DNA of 35,560 nt, from the NCBI GenBank assembly GCA_011056635.1, contig DSEO01000379.1:1-35560 (forward strand), in the 5' to 3' direction. Below the pieces are notes generated by a model. It made no database searches and had not been told where the DNA came from. It was given only the letters and a program-made list of their open reading frames with translations. The stretch comes from Bacteroides sp. (lineage in GTDB: Bacteria; Bacteroidota; Bacteroidia; Bacteroidales; GCA-2748055). Positions 17,712 to 26,916 of this stretch are shown here, in pieces (positions within the stretch are counted from its first letter, which is position 1; every line of letters starts with the position of its first letter). A program made the translations under genes and the position numbers.

Positions 17712-17906
17712 TCGGGTCAAACATGTAACCTGCAGCATTTTCCTGCCGTACAAAGTAATATGGGGAGTTCATCTTGCTTCGTTCATCACGGGAAGATGTG
17801 CTGTTTTCTCCTGTTCATAAGTTGAATGGAAATACGTTGCAAACGGCCGTATATTCATAAACTGGGAATAATGTGATCATTCAGGCTTGATTAACGGAGG
17901 GAGGTC

Positions 17907-20066
17907 ATGAAAAAAGCAGGAAGCACTGTACTGATCGTGGTATGTTTATCGCTGTTCGCACATGCTCAGAATCTGGTGCAAAATCCGGGATTTGAGGCAA
18001 TCACCGCGTGGGACAGCCTTTGGATGCTTTCCTACACCAATCCATCCACCCCCACTGCCGTGGCGCTGCAAAATACAGCTGTATACCACGGAGGTTCGGG
18101 AAGCCTGGAACTGAGGAACTCCAAGCAAAACATGTGGACCTACATGTATTCGGATACCATCCTTGCGCCCATCAGGTTTTCCGCAAATAAAAGTTACGAG
18201 GTATCGGGCTGGATGAGGGTCCTGGAGCAGGGGAAAGGGGCCAGCCTGTCCATTTTCTGGAACGGTTCACAGAATGAAAAGACCCTTTATGCCGGGAATC
18301 CGGATCCCATCACCAATCCGGACTGGTTCATGCTGAAGGATACCATTACTCCCGATTCAGATTTCGGGGACGGTTACCTGCGCATGGGCATGCGGGCCGG
18401 CAGGTCTTCCATTGGAGACGCTTCAGGGAGATTGCTGTTTGATGATCTATCGGTGACCAGGATCCCGGATCTCAACGAGACAGCGATCCTGGATTTTACA
18501 TTCCGGGAACAAACGGGGCCTGCCGTGATCAATCGCCTCACCGGTACCATCACGGTGGAAGTGGAGGAAGGAACGGATCTAACGGCACTTGCACCCGACC
18601 GGATCGTACTGTCCAGGGGGGCCACCGTGAACCCTGAAACAGGTGTGCCCACTGATTTCACCGAACCGGTGGCATACACGGTCACAGCCCAGGACGAGAT
18701 GACCAAACAGCAGTGGATCGTCACCGTTAATCTTCCGCCGAGCTCTGCAACGGATATCCTCGCGTTCTCCTGTCCGGAACAGACAGGCCCTGCTGTGATA
18801 GACACAACCAAACATGTCGTCCTGCTCGAGGTGGCATACGGGACCGATCTTTCCTCCCTGGTACCGGATATCGAGATTTCGGAAGGTGCCATAATCGAAC
18901 CGGCTGACAGCAAAGCCGATGGCTTCACTTCCCCCGTGGTTTACAGGGTCATTGCCGAGGATGGGACCACCCTGCAGGAATGGACCGTGTACGTGTCCGT
19001 GGCGGAGCCTTCCGCTGAGACCGGTATTACGGCTTTTTCCTTCGAAGGTCAGGACGGGGAGGCGATCATTGATACGGTAACACATACAGTTACCATTGAG
19101 GTGCCCTATGGAACGGCCGTGGATGCCCTGATCCCGGTGATCGGGATTTCCCCGGGAGCATCGGTGGACCCGGCCGGCGGCGTGGCGACTGATTTCACCG
19201 GTCCCGTGGTGTTCATTGTGACCGCGGAGGACGGGGCCACCATGCAGGAATGGACGGTGAGCGTTGCGGTGCTTCCCAATACGGAGGCGGATATCACGGA
19301 ATTTTCTTTCCAAGGACAGGATTGGGTGGCGTCCATTGATACAACATCACATTCGGTCACTTTTGAGGTGATCTATGGAACGGCCGTGGATGCCCTGATC
19401 CCGGTGATCGGGGTTTCCCCGGGAGCATCGGTGGACCCACCGGGCGGGGTGGCAACTGATTTTACAGATCCCCGGATTTTCACCGTGATCGCGGATGACG
19501 GGGTGACCACGCAGGAGTGGACGGTAAGCGTGGTGGTGCTTCCCAACACGGAAACCGAGATTCTCTCATTTGCATTCGAGGAACAGACCGGTCCGGCGGC
19601 GATCAATAACGAAACGGCCAGCATCAGCATCGAGGTGGAAAACCAGGCCGACATCACCTCCCTGGTTCCGTTTATCGAGGTTTCTCCCGGGGCAGCTGTG
19701 GATCCGCCCGGCGGAGTGACGGCTGATTTTTCTGCAGATGTGGTGTATACTGTGACTGCTGAAGACGGTGTGACCACGCAGGATTGGACTGTAACAGTCG
19801 CTGTGGATCCGGCCGTCACGATTCCCCAGGAACAGTCAGCCCCGCTATTCAGTGTATACCCGAACCCGGCACGCGAACTGCTCATCGTGGACCTGTTCGT
19901 GCAGGGGGATCTTTTTATCAGCGATGTGATGGGACGGACCGTGAGATCGTTGGATCATGCTTCCGGGAGAACTGTGATCCCGCTGGACGGGCTCGCACAG
20001 GGTACCTATTTCATACGGATGGTGCATCCTGAAGGCGAGCAGATCCGCAGGTTCATGATCCGGTAA
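17907..20066 (+). CDS. secreted surface protein with five tandem beta repeats and a T9SS sorting domain
   Basis: This is 719 residues, started by an ATG after a strong GGAGGGAGG ribosome site. Order: signal peptide 1-20; carbohydrate-binding-like domain about 21-187 (NLVQNPGFE...WDS, LLFDDLSV), of the CBM4/9-like type; five repeats of about 89 residues (190-278, 279-369, 370-458, 459-547, 548-636); type IX C-terminal sorting domain about 645-719 (FSVYPNPARELLIVDL...GTYFIRM). Each repeat runs I..F.F.EQTGPA.I...VEV.YGTD...L.P.I..S.GA.V.P..G..TDF..PV.YTVTAEDG.TQ.WTV.V and resembles DUF5018-like beta-sandwich repeats. It is probably an exported glycan-binding or adhesion protein with a repeat stalk. 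No catalytic domain is seen. The 195-base gap before it shows no recognisable promoter. Confidence 0.85.
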   Translation: MKKAGSTVLIVVCLSLFAHAQNLVQNPGFEAITAWDSLWMLSYTNPSTPTAVALQNTAVYHGGSGSLELRNSKQNMWTYMYSDTILAPIRFSANKSYEVSGWMRVLEQGKGASLSIFWNGSQNEKTLYAGNPDPITNPDWFMLKDTITPDSDFGDGYLRMGMRAGRSSIGDASGRLLFDDLSVTRIPDLNETAILDFTFREQTGPAVINRLTGTITVEVEEGTDLTALAPDRIVLSRGATVNPETGVPTDFTEPVAYTVTAQDEMTKQQWIVTVNLPPSSATDILAFSCPEQTGPAVIDTTKHVVLLEVAYGTDLSSLVPDIEISEGAIIEPADSKADGFTSPVVYRVIAEDGTTLQEWTVYVSVAEPSAETGITAFSFEGQDGEAIIDTVTHTVTIEVPYGTAVDALIPVIGISPGASVDPAGGVATDFTGPVVFIVTAEDGATMQEWTVSVAVLPNTEADITEFSFQGQDWVASIDTTSHSVTFEVIYGTAVDALIPVIGVSPGASVDPPGGVATDFTDPRIFTVIADDGVTTQEWTVSVVVLPNTETEILSFAFEEQTGPAAINNETASISIEVENQADITSLVPFIEVSPGAAVDPPGGVTADFSADVVYTVTAEDGVTTQDWTVTVAVDPAVTIPQEQSAPLFSVYPNPARELLIVDLFVQGDLFISDVMGRTVRSLDHASGRTVIPLDGLAQGTYFIRMVHPEGEQIRRFMIR
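18474..19814 (+). repeat. five in-frame tandem repeats of about 267 bases
   Basis: Units begin near 18474, 18741, 19014, 19281 and 19548. Units three and four are the most alike: 19107-19171 and 19374-19438 match at 64 of 65 bases, offset by 267, and similarity continues on both sides. The others are diverged at the DNA level but clear in protein. The arrangement fits repeat duplication with recent homogenisation between neighbours. Confidence 0.85.
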
Positions 20067-20084
20067 AAATCCTGTTTCCGGGCA

Positions 20085-21077
20085 TTATTTTTCAAAGGCA
20101 GCATCGAAATCGATCCCGGAAGGGGGGAAATCGATCTTCTTCACGAATTCGCACGCCTCTTTTGCCCCGTATTCACGGTCCATGCCGCTGTCTTCCCATT
20201 CCACGGAAAGGGGACCGGTATACCCGATGCGGTTGAGGGCGCGGATGATCTCCTCGAAACAGATCTTTCCCCGCCCCGGGGATCTGAAATCCCAGTAGCG
20301 CCCGGGAGCGCCGAATGTTGTATGTCCCCCGAACACACCCGCTTCGGCAGGAGCATCAGACCAGCCCACATCTTTCATATGCACATGGAAGATCCTGTCC
20401 GCAAAGGTGTGGATAAAGGCGACATAGTCCACTCCCTGGTAGCCCAGGTGTGAGGGGTCATAGTTGAAGCCGAAGGCCGGATGGTGATCCAGTGCCTCCA
20501 GTGCCCTGCGGGCAGAAGCGATATCGAAGGCGATCTCGGTGGGATGCACCTCCAGGGCATACCTGACTCCCAGCTTCCGGTACGCATCCAGTATGGGCTT
20601 CCAGCGCGAGGCGAATTCCACGAAACCTTCCTCGATCACTTCGGGGGGAACCGGAGGGAAACCATAAAGCAGGTGCCATATGGGACTCCCGGTAAACCCG
20701 TTCACCACGGTTACCCCGAGCCTGGCGGCTGCTTCACCGGTCCTGATGATTTCCTCTGCCGCCCTGTTCCGGACACCTTCCGGATCCCCGTCACCCCACA
20801 CATGGTCGGGAAGTATGCTCCGGTGGCGACTGTCGATCCGGTCCGCAACGGCCTGGCCCACAAGATGGGTGGAAACGGAAAAAACTTTCAAACCGTATTT
20901 CTCCAGCAGTGCCATTTTCTTCCTGCAGTAGGATTCATCCGCCCGGATCACCTCGAAATGGTCGCCCGCGCACCCCAGTTCGAGTCCGTCGTAGCCGAAT
21001 GCTTTTGCTTTTTTGCACATGGTCTCCAGGGGAAGGTCCGCCCACTGGAGGGTAAAAAGTGTGACAGGTCGGTTCAT
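20085..21077 (-). CDS. sugar phosphate isomerase/epimerase (xylose isomerase-like TIM barrel)
   Basis: This is 330 residues. It is an AP endonuclease 2 / xylose-isomerase-like barrel: [10 protein letters not shown] near the start, then the four expected metal ligands E176 (LEVHPTE), D207 (NYDPSH), H233 (HVHMKD) and E293 (SVEWED). Family members epimerise or isomerise sugars, inositols or keto-sugars with a divalent metal; the substrate cannot be read off. No signal peptide, so cytoplasmic. It is 26 bases downstream of the DUF1080 gene on the same strand, so the two are likely an operon. A pairing of DUF1080 with such a barrel is common in Bacteroidota and suggests handling of 3-keto or otherwise modified sugars. 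Confidence 0.88.
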   Translation of the reverse strand: MNRPVTLFTLQWADLPLETMCKKAKAFGYDGLELGCAGDHFEVIRADESYCRKKMALLEKYGLKVFSVSTHLVGQAVADRIDSRHRSILPDHVWGDGDPEGVRNRAAEEIIRTGEAAARLGVTVVNGFTGSPIWHLLYGFPPVPPEVIEEGFVEFASRWKPILDAYRKLGVRYALEVHPTEIAFDIASARRALEALDHHPAFGFNYDPSHLGYQGVDYVAFIHTFADRIFHVHMKDVGWSDAPAEAGVFGGHTTFGAPGRYWDFRSPGRGKICFEEIIRALNRIGYTGPLSVEWEDSGMDREYGAKEACEFVKKIDFPPSGIDFDAAFEK

Positions 21078-21102
21078 ATGGCTGTCCGGTTTTGTGTATG
21101 GC

Positions 21103-21828
21103 TTACAGTTCCCTGATCCAGATGTTCCGGTAGGAGACCGGGTTGGAATGCTCCTGGAGCATCAGTGGCAGCCTTTCTGCATGCTTTTCATACCTGGGTT
21201 TGCCGATATTGAGTGTCGGTCCCAGCAATTCCACATGGTTCTGGATGAGCACACCGTTATGTACCACCGTGATGAAGGCAGGCGACAGCAGCGACCCGTC
21301 TTCCCGGAATCCGGGTGCGGTGAAAAAGATATCAAAGGACTGCCACACTCCCGGTGGTCTGCAGGCATTGACCAGGGGGATGTGCTGTTTGTAGATCGCC
21401 CCGGCCTGGCCGTTGCTGTATGTTTCATTCTCATAGGAATCCAGCACCTGTACTTCATAAAGGCCCATGAGGAAAACCCCGCTGTTCCCGCGTCCCTGTC
21501 CTTTCCCTTCGATCACTTCCGGGGTGCGCCATTCCACATGGAGCTGAACATCCCCGAAAACCTGACTTGTCTGGATGTCCCCCGAACCGGGAACCACCGT
21601 GAGCACATCTCCCGCCTCCCAGGCGGGGGGGCCGCCTTCCACATGCACCCATTTTTCAATATCTCCGGCACCGCCGTACAGGACCGTGGCGTCTGAAGGG
21701 GGTTGTGTGCCGTTTCCGGGCGTAACCACTTCAGGGGCCCCGGACCAGTCCTCGGTCTCACCAGGAGTCTGCCCATTTGCAAGGTACATCATCATACACA
21801 GGATCAGGAGTGAAAATATCTGTTTCAT
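21103..21828 (-). CDS. DUF1080 (3-keto-disaccharide hydrolase-like) secreted protein
   Basis: This is 241 residues from the ATG at 21828, chosen because GGAG lies just upstream and because it starts a signal peptide ([19 protein letters not shown]); the frame is open to 21876. The body is a LamG-like beta-sandwich of DUF1080 type: [95 protein letters not shown]. Some members hydrolyse 3-keto-glycosides; others may be binding proteins. Exported to the periplasm or surface. It leads the two-gene unit with the isomerase/epimerase and diverges from the next gene. Confidence 0.88.
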   Translation of the reverse strand: MKQIFSLLILCMMMYLANGQTPGETEDWSGAPEVVTPGNGTQPPSDATVLYGGAGDIEKWVHVEGGPPAWEAGDVLTVVPGSGDIQTSQVFGDVQLHVEWRTPEVIEGKGQGRGNSGVFLMGLYEVQVLDSYENETYSNGQAGAIYKQHIPLVNACRPPGVWQSFDIFFTAPGFREDGSLLSPAFITVVHNGVLIQNHVELLGPTLNIGKPRYEKHAERLPLMLQEHSNPVSYRNIWIREL

Positions 21829-21928
21829 TTTTTCTCCACAAGTTAATAAAGTTAAATGAAGTTTTCTTATACCCAACAGGAATATGCTTCGATCGCAATG
21901 TTATATATTTACATCAAACTCATATCCT

Positions 21929-22981
21929 GTGAGAAAGACAGCAATTCTTTTCGGATGTCTGTTGCTTATTGCATGTAAGGGAGTTGCGCAACATGACACA
22001 CTCCCCTCTTTCAGGGATACGCTTGCGGTGTATGAAGGACTTTTCACTGAGACGGAACCGCTGCATCTTACCCTGAAGTTCGACCTGAAGAATTTCCAGC
22101 GAACCCGGAGGCAGGAAAAATATCAACCGGCTCAGATGACCTGCCATATGTGCGACTCCTTCAGTGTGACCCATCCGGTAAGGGTAAAGGCCAGGGGCAA
22201 TTTCAGGAGGGATAATTGCACCCTGCCCCCATTCTGGCTCAATATCAGGCATTCGGGGATCGAAGCCCCTGCACTGGAGGGGCTCAAGAGGATGAAAATG
22301 GTGGTCCGCTGCAGGCATTCCCCGGAGTATGAAGCTTATGTACTCAGAGAGTACCTGGTGTACAGGATCTACCAGATCGTATCTCCTTACAGTTTCAGGG
22401 TCCGGCTGGTCCGGCTGCGGCTGGTGGATACGGGAAGGAAGGACAGGGTCACGGAGGATTGGGCATTTTTGATCGAACCCGAAGCATTGCTCGCCAGGCG
22501 CCTGGGGGGCCAGGTTGTGAAGAGCGACCGGCTGGCCATGGCCACCGTGAACCGGGAAGTGATGGATCTTCTGGCCATGTTCAATTACATGATCGGGAAC
22601 TGTGATTACTCGGTGACCGGAAGGCAGAACCTGAAGATCATTGCCCTGGATGGCCCGGGCCCATCGGGATTCATCCCGGTTCCCTATGACTTTGATTATA
22701 CCGGTCTCGTGAATACCCACTATGCGGTTCCGGGAGAGGCGCTGGGGATCAAAACTGTTCGGGAAAGATACTACCTGGGACTGTGCGGTTCCCGGGAGCG
22801 CCACCTGTCCGTGATCCGGGAACTGGAATCATACAGGGAGAAGATCAGTCGCCTGATCCTGGATTTCGAATACCTGGATGATATGGAAAAAATGGACATG
22901 GTAGCGTTCATCCAGAGTTACTTCAATGCAGCACAAAAGGAAAAGTTCATTGACAGGGAAATCATGTCCACCTGCCGGTGA
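21929..22981 (+). CDS. conserved envelope protein with CotH-kinase-like features
   Basis: This is 350 residues from the GTG at 21929, preferred because it starts directly at a signal peptide (RKTAILFGCLLLIACKGVAQ); an ATG at 21884 would add 15 residues in front of the signal. LIAC may be a lipobox. VKARGNFRRDNCTLPPFWLNI resembles the early GN motif of CotH kinases. FNYMIGNCDYSVTGRQNLKII followed by FIPVPYDFDYTGLVN resembles the N...N...DFD metal and catalytic part. The likeness is by pattern only, and the overall protein is shorter and diverged. Related Bacteroidota proteins are mostly annotated as hypothetical. If a CotH relative, it may phosphorylate a protein or sugar in the envelope. It sits 70 bases before the alkaline phosphatase gene on the same strand. 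Confidence 0.7.
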   Translation: MRKTAILFGCLLLIACKGVAQHDTLPSFRDTLAVYEGLFTETEPLHLTLKFDLKNFQRTRRQEKYQPAQMTCHMCDSFSVTHPVRVKARGNFRRDNCTLPPFWLNIRHSGIEAPALEGLKRMKMVVRCRHSPEYEAYVLREYLVYRIYQIVSPYSFRVRLVRLRLVDTGRKDRVTEDWAFLIEPEALLARRLGGQVVKSDRLAMATVNREVMDLLAMFNYMIGNCDYSVTGRQNLKIIALDGPGPSGFIPVPYDFDYTGLVNTHYAVPGEALGIKTVRERYYLGLCGSRERHLSVIRELESYREKISRLILDFEYLDDMEKMDMVAFIQSYFNAAQKEKFIDREIMSTCR

Positions 22982-23051
22982 TCACATATCCACAGACAAC
23001 AATTCCACTCTGGTGCGGTTATTGTAGATAGATATTTGAAAGAGCACCTGC

Positions 23052-24179
23052 ATGAACAGATATACATTCGTCTTCCAAGCCCTCCTTCTTGTTGCCTGGA
23101 GCATCTCAGCGATGGGAACTCCCGGGGACTCGGTGAAAGAGCGTCCCCTGAACATCATTTTGATGATCGGTGATGGCATGGGAGTTTCACAGCTTTCCAT
23201 CCCATACTACTTTTCGAACCACGAGCCCGTGTTCAGTCGTTTCAAACACATCGGGCTTGCCGGGACTTCCTCTGCCACCCATCCCGTCACCCAGTCATCC
23301 GCTGCTGCCACAGCCATCAGTACGGGCGTGAAGACTTATAACCCGGCCCTGGGAGTGGGACCCGATACCCTTCCCCGCAGAAATATCGTGGAAATCGTTT
23401 CGGATCTGGGGTATCAGACCGGTGTGATCGCCACCTCGTCGGTTACCGATGCCACGCCTGCAGGCTTCTATGCCCATGTGCCGGACAGGTACATGCACAG
23501 GGAAATTGCCATGGACCTGCTTGAATCAGAGATCGATTTTTTTGCCGGCGGGGGACTGAAATATTTCATTGACACCACAGGCAGGGATCTTTTCAGGGAG
23601 CATGGGATGACGGTGAACTTCTCGAAACTGCAGAAGATCGAGGACAGGGATCCGGAGCTTCGTTACGGATTTCTTCTCGCCATGGACAGGATGCCGGCCA
23701 TGCTGGAAGGAAGGGGCGACTTCCTGGCGGATGCATCGGAGATCGCAATGGATTTTCTATCCAGGAAGGACAGCGGCTTTTTCCTCATGGTGGAGGGATC
23801 CCAGGTAGACTGGGCGGGACATGGCAACAATACCGACTACATGATCACCGAGATGAACGACTTTGAAGAGGCGGTAAAAAGGGTTCTGGAGTTTGCCGAA
23901 CAGGACGGAAACACTTTGGTGATTGTGACGGCGGATCATGAAACCGGAGGCTTCACCCTTGCCGCAGCCGGGGACTACCAGACAGGGACCGATTACGGAA
24001 CCATTGAGCCCTCATTCGCCACCACCAATCATTCAGCCGCACTGGTTCCCGTGCTGGCGTACGGACGGGGTGCCGAAAATTTCGCAGGTTTTTATGAAAA
24101 TACAGACCTGTTCTGCAAAATGGTGGAACTGCTCGATCCCAATCAGAAAGCCTCCCGGCTTACGGTGCCGGCATACTAA
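23052..24179 (+). CDS. alkaline phosphatase, PhoA family, secreted
   Basis: This is 375 residues with a signal peptide (residues 1-20). Metal and catalytic motifs of the PhoA family are present in order: MIGDGMG (D41), nucleophile region [13 protein letters not shown] (S82), [35 protein letters not shown] and [15 protein letters not shown]. It releases phosphate from monoesters in the periplasm using two zincs and one magnesium. In the nucleophile motif the usual Asp before the Ser (DSA in E. coli) is Gln here (QSS). The length is shorter than E. coli PhoA but usual for Bacteroidota enzymes. The stop overlaps the leuB stop on the other strand by four bases. Confidence 0.9.
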   Translation: MNRYTFVFQALLLVAWSISAMGTPGDSVKERPLNIILMIGDGMGVSQLSIPYYFSNHEPVFSRFKHIGLAGTSSATHPVTQSSAAATAISTGVKTYNPALGVGPDTLPRRNIVEIVSDLGYQTGVIATSSVTDATPAGFYAHVPDRYMHREIAMDLLESEIDFFAGGGLKYFIDTTGRDLFREHGMTVNFSKLQKIEDRDPELRYGFLLAMDRMPAMLEGRGDFLADASEIAMDFLSRKDSGFFLMVEGSQVDWAGHGNNTDYMITEMNDFEEAVKRVLEFAEQDGNTLVIVTADHETGGFTLAAAGDYQTGTDYGTIEPSFATTNHSAALVPVLAYGRGAENFAGFYENTDLFCKMVELLDPNQKASRLTVPAY

Positions 24180-25234
24180 ATATTCGCCGCCAGCCATTCG
24201 CCCACTTCGGAGGTCCGGTATGCCTTTCCTTCGGTAATATCCTCTGTGACGATCCCCGCTTCCATGGAACGGTTCACCACGTCCCGTACTGCCCTTGCTT
24301 CCTCCGTGAGCTTGAGGGCAATATCAAGCAGCATGGCAGCCGAAAGCACGGTGGCAAGCGGATTGGCAATATCCTTGCCGGCAGCCTGCGGATAGGAGCC
24401 GTGGATGGGCTCAAACACAGAAGTATGGATCCCTACGGAAGCTGAAGGCAGGAGCCCCAGCGATCCGGTGATCACACTGGCTTCATCGGACAGAATATCC
24501 CCGAACATGTTTTCCGTGACCATCACATCAAATTTTTTCGGCCACTGGATGATCTGCATGGCCGCATTATCCACGAACATATAATCCACCGCGATCCCGG
24601 GATATTCCGCTTCCATTGCCTGAACGGTTTCCCTCCAGAGCCTGGAAGTGGCCAGTACATTGGCTTTATCCACCAGGGTCAGTCTTTTGTCTCTTCGTGC
24701 CGCATATTCAAAACCCAGACGCGCAATGCGACGGATCTCCTCCCTGGTATAGATGGAAGTATCGTAGGCTTTTTCCCCGTCCTCAGACCTGCCGCTGGGT
24801 TCCCCGAAGTATATGCCTCCCGTCAGCTCCCTGACCACCACGAAATCGGCCCCTTCCACCAGGTCGGGCCGGAGGGGGGATTTATGGATCAGGGACTGGA
24901 AGGTGGATACCGGCCGGATGTTGGCATACAAACCCAGTTTCTTCCGCATGGCGAGCAGCCCCTGTTCCGGCCTTACTTTTGCTTTCGGGTCGTTGTCAAA
25001 CCTGGGATCTCCGATGGCCCCGAAAAGCACGGCATCCGAATCCATGCACAAGCGCAGGGTCTCATCGGGAAAAGGATCTCCCACAGCATCGATGGCAGCT
25101 GCCCCCACAAGTCCTTCCGTGAATTCAAACCGGTGCCCGAATTTTTTACCTGCCGCATGCAGCACCTTCACAGCCTGTGCCACGATCTCTGGACCGATCC
25201 CGTCCCCCGGCAATAGCGCAATTTTGTAGTTCAT
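24176..25234 (-). CDS. leuB: 3-isopropylmalate dehydrogenase
   Basis: This is 352 residues, the usual length. [12 protein letters not shown] at the N-terminus, [22 protein letters not shown] (substrate-binding arginines), [25 protein letters not shown] (catalytic Lys) and [15 protein letters not shown] (metal-binding Asp residues) are all intact, and [25 protein letters not shown] forms the NAD-binding end. It oxidises and decarboxylates 3-isopropylmalate to 2-ketoisocaproate, the last specific step before transamination to leucine. It is the last gene of the leu cluster, separated from the leuA-like gene by 152 bases containing the heptamer repeats. Confidence 0.96.
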   Translation of the reverse strand: MNYKIALLPGDGIGPEIVAQAVKVLHAAGKKFGHRFEFTEGLVGAAAIDAVGDPFPDETLRLCMDSDAVLFGAIGDPRFDNDPKAKVRPEQGLLAMRKKLGLYANIRPVSTFQSLIHKSPLRPDLVEGADFVVVRELTGGIYFGEPSGRSEDGEKAYDTSIYTREEIRRIARLGFEYAARRDKRLTLVDKANVLATSRLWRETVQAMEAEYPGIAVDYMFVDNAAMQIIQWPKKFDVMVTENMFGDILSDEASVITGSLGLLPSASVGIHTSVFEPIHGSYPQAAGKDIANPLATVLSAAMLLDIALKLTEEARAVRDVVNRSMEAGIVTEDITEGKAYRTSEVGEWLAANI

Positions 25235-25297
25235 GGTATGTTGTATTATATATTTTAAAAAGTTATTGCAGCAGGGTGTCAGTTGCTCAAAATGGGA

Positions 25298-25376
25298 GTT
25301 AAAGGTTAGAGGTTAGAGGTTAGGATTTCTAACTCCCTCATTCCTAACTCCTAACTCCTAACTCCTAACTCCTAAC
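25298..25376. repeat. heptamer tandem repeats in inverted orientation between the leuA-like gene and leuB
   Basis: Left arm: GTTAAAG, GTTAGAG, GTTAGAG, GTTAGGA at 25298-25325. Right arm: TTCTAAC at 25327-25333, a degenerate unit, then five perfect TCCTAAC at 25342-25376. GTTAGGA and TCCTAAC are exact reverse complements, and the other units pair with one or two mismatches, so the RNA could form a long hairpin with several registers. The remainder of the 152-base gap (25235-25297) holds no clear promoter. Confidence 0.85.
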
Positions 25377-25386
25377 AACCTTTGGT

Positions 25387-26907
25387 TTAGTTACCAAAGG
25401 TTTCAATTATATTCAACATTCTTGTGGTACACTTGATGGCGGCCACCGTCTGATCCGGGTCAAGCGCACGGGTCTTGAAAACATGGCCCTCATAATTCCA
25501 GGTGATCATGCATTCCACCAGCGCATCGGTCTTTCCCCCCGGGGGAATGGTCACCACGTAATCGGTCAGTACCGGATGCTTTCGGTTCAGCCGGTCATAG
25601 ATCTTCCACAGGGCCTTCATGAATGCATCGTACTGTCCGTCCCCCGAGGAAGTCTCCTCGTGGACCTGGGAATCGATCTCGATGGCCACCGTGGCCACCG
25701 ACCTGAGACCATTGGCTACGGAAAGCGAGAAATTCCTGATCCTGATCTTCTCCTCCACCCGTTTGCTCCGGAGCACATCAGAAATGATATAGGGAAGGTC
25801 CTCCTTGGTGATGATCTCCTTTTTATCTCCCAGTTCGATGACCCGTTCGGTCACCTGTTTCATTTCATCCTTGTCCAGCTTGATCCCCAGCTCCTCCAGG
25901 TTCTTCAGTATGCTGGCTTTACCGGACATTTTTCCCAGGGCATAGGTCCGCTTCCTCCCGAACCGCTCCGGCAGCAGGTCATTATAATACAGGTCGTCCT
26001 TCTGATCCCCGTCCGCATGGATCCCGCTGGTCTGGGTAAACACGTTCTCGCCGATCAGCGGTTTGTTGTCAGGGATCCTCACCCCGGAGAATGATTCGAT
26101 GAGTTTACTCACATTATAAAGCATGTCCTCGCGGACCGACATCTCGTATTTAAAATGATCCCTGACCACTCCGATCACACTGGACAGGGGTACGTTTCCC
26201 GCCCTTTCTCCCAGTCCGTTTACCGTGGTATGGATACAGGTGATCCCGGCCCGGATGGCGGAGAAAACGTTGGCGGTGGCCAGGTCATAATCATTATGGG
26301 CATGAAAATCGAAAGTGAGCTGCGGGTAGCGGGTTCTCATATCCCTGCAGAACGCATAGGTCTCCTGGTGATTCAGGATCCCCAGGGTGTCAGGCAGCAT
26401 GAAATGATCCACCTGCTCATCCTGCAGGGCATCCAGGACCTGGTACATGTAATCCGGGGAATTGCGCATCCCGTTGGACCAGTCCTCAAAGTATATATTC
26501 ACCCTGATCCCCATTTCCCCGGCATTCCGGATGACTTCCTTCACTCCCGAAATATGCTCTTCGGGTGTTTTCCTGAGCTGGTTCTGGCAGTGTTTCAGGG
26601 ATCCTTTCATCAACAGGTTGATCACTTTGCCCCCCGCATCCCTGATCCATTTCAGAGATACGTCGCCATCCACAAATCCCAGCACTTCCACCTGCTCCAG
26701 GCATCCCCTGTTCCTGGCCCAGTCAAATATCAGGGCCGCCCCTTTGAATTCCCCTTCCGAGACCCTGGCCGAGGCCACCTCAATGCGGTCCACTTTCAGA
26801 TCCTCCAGCAGAAGCCTGGCGATATTGAGTTTTTCCGATGCGGTGAAAGATACACCGGAAGTCTGCTCCCCGTCCCGGAGCGTGGTATCCATGATCGTGA
26901 TCTTCAT
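25387..26907 (-). CDS. 2-isopropylmalate / citramalate synthase family protein
   Basis: This is 506 residues. The DRE-TIM metallolyase barrel has TTLRDGEQTSGVSF (metal Asp), DRIEVASARVSEGE, the metal-binding FHAHNDYDLATAN, GLGERAGN and FTQTSGIHADGDQ. The C-terminal third (about 375-506) is a LeuA-type regulatory dimer domain (LRSVATVAIEI, PPGGKTDALVEC). The family condenses acetyl-CoA with a 2-keto acid. Position in the leu cluster suggests 2-isopropylmalate synthase, but the subfamily differs from classical LeuA (DGEQTSGVSF and VASARVS rather than DGEQSPG and EAGFP), and in Bacteroidota a second such gene may make citramalate. I therefore give no symbol. Nine bases separate it from leuD. Confidence 0.88.
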   Translation of the reverse strand: MKITIMDTTLRDGEQTSGVSFTASEKLNIARLLLEDLKVDRIEVASARVSEGEFKGAALIFDWARNRGCLEQVEVLGFVDGDVSLKWIRDAGGKVINLLMKGSLKHCQNQLRKTPEEHISGVKEVIRNAGEMGIRVNIYFEDWSNGMRNSPDYMYQVLDALQDEQVDHFMLPDTLGILNHQETYAFCRDMRTRYPQLTFDFHAHNDYDLATANVFSAIRAGITCIHTTVNGLGERAGNVPLSSVIGVVRDHFKYEMSVREDMLYNVSKLIESFSGVRIPDNKPLIGENVFTQTSGIHADGDQKDDLYYNDLLPERFGRKRTYALGKMSGKASILKNLEELGIKLDKDEMKQVTERVIELGDKKEIITKEDLPYIISDVLRSKRVEEKIRIRNFSLSVANGLRSVATVAIEIDSQVHEETSSGDGQYDAFMKALWKIYDRLNRKHPVLTDYVVTIPPGGKTDALVECMITWNYEGHVFKTRALDPDQTVAAIKCTTRMLNIIETFGN

Positions 26908-26916
26908 GAGCGGGCT

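Noticed and set aside
22981-23051. Promoter-like TATTTG before the alkaline phosphatase gene
   Set aside because: The two spacer bases of TAnnTTTG are missing and no -33 element is seen; the gene may be read from the upstream gene.
25298-25376. CRISPR array or telomere-like repeat
   Set aside because: The units are seven bases with no spacers and face each other, so it is neither a CRISPR array nor a telomere.
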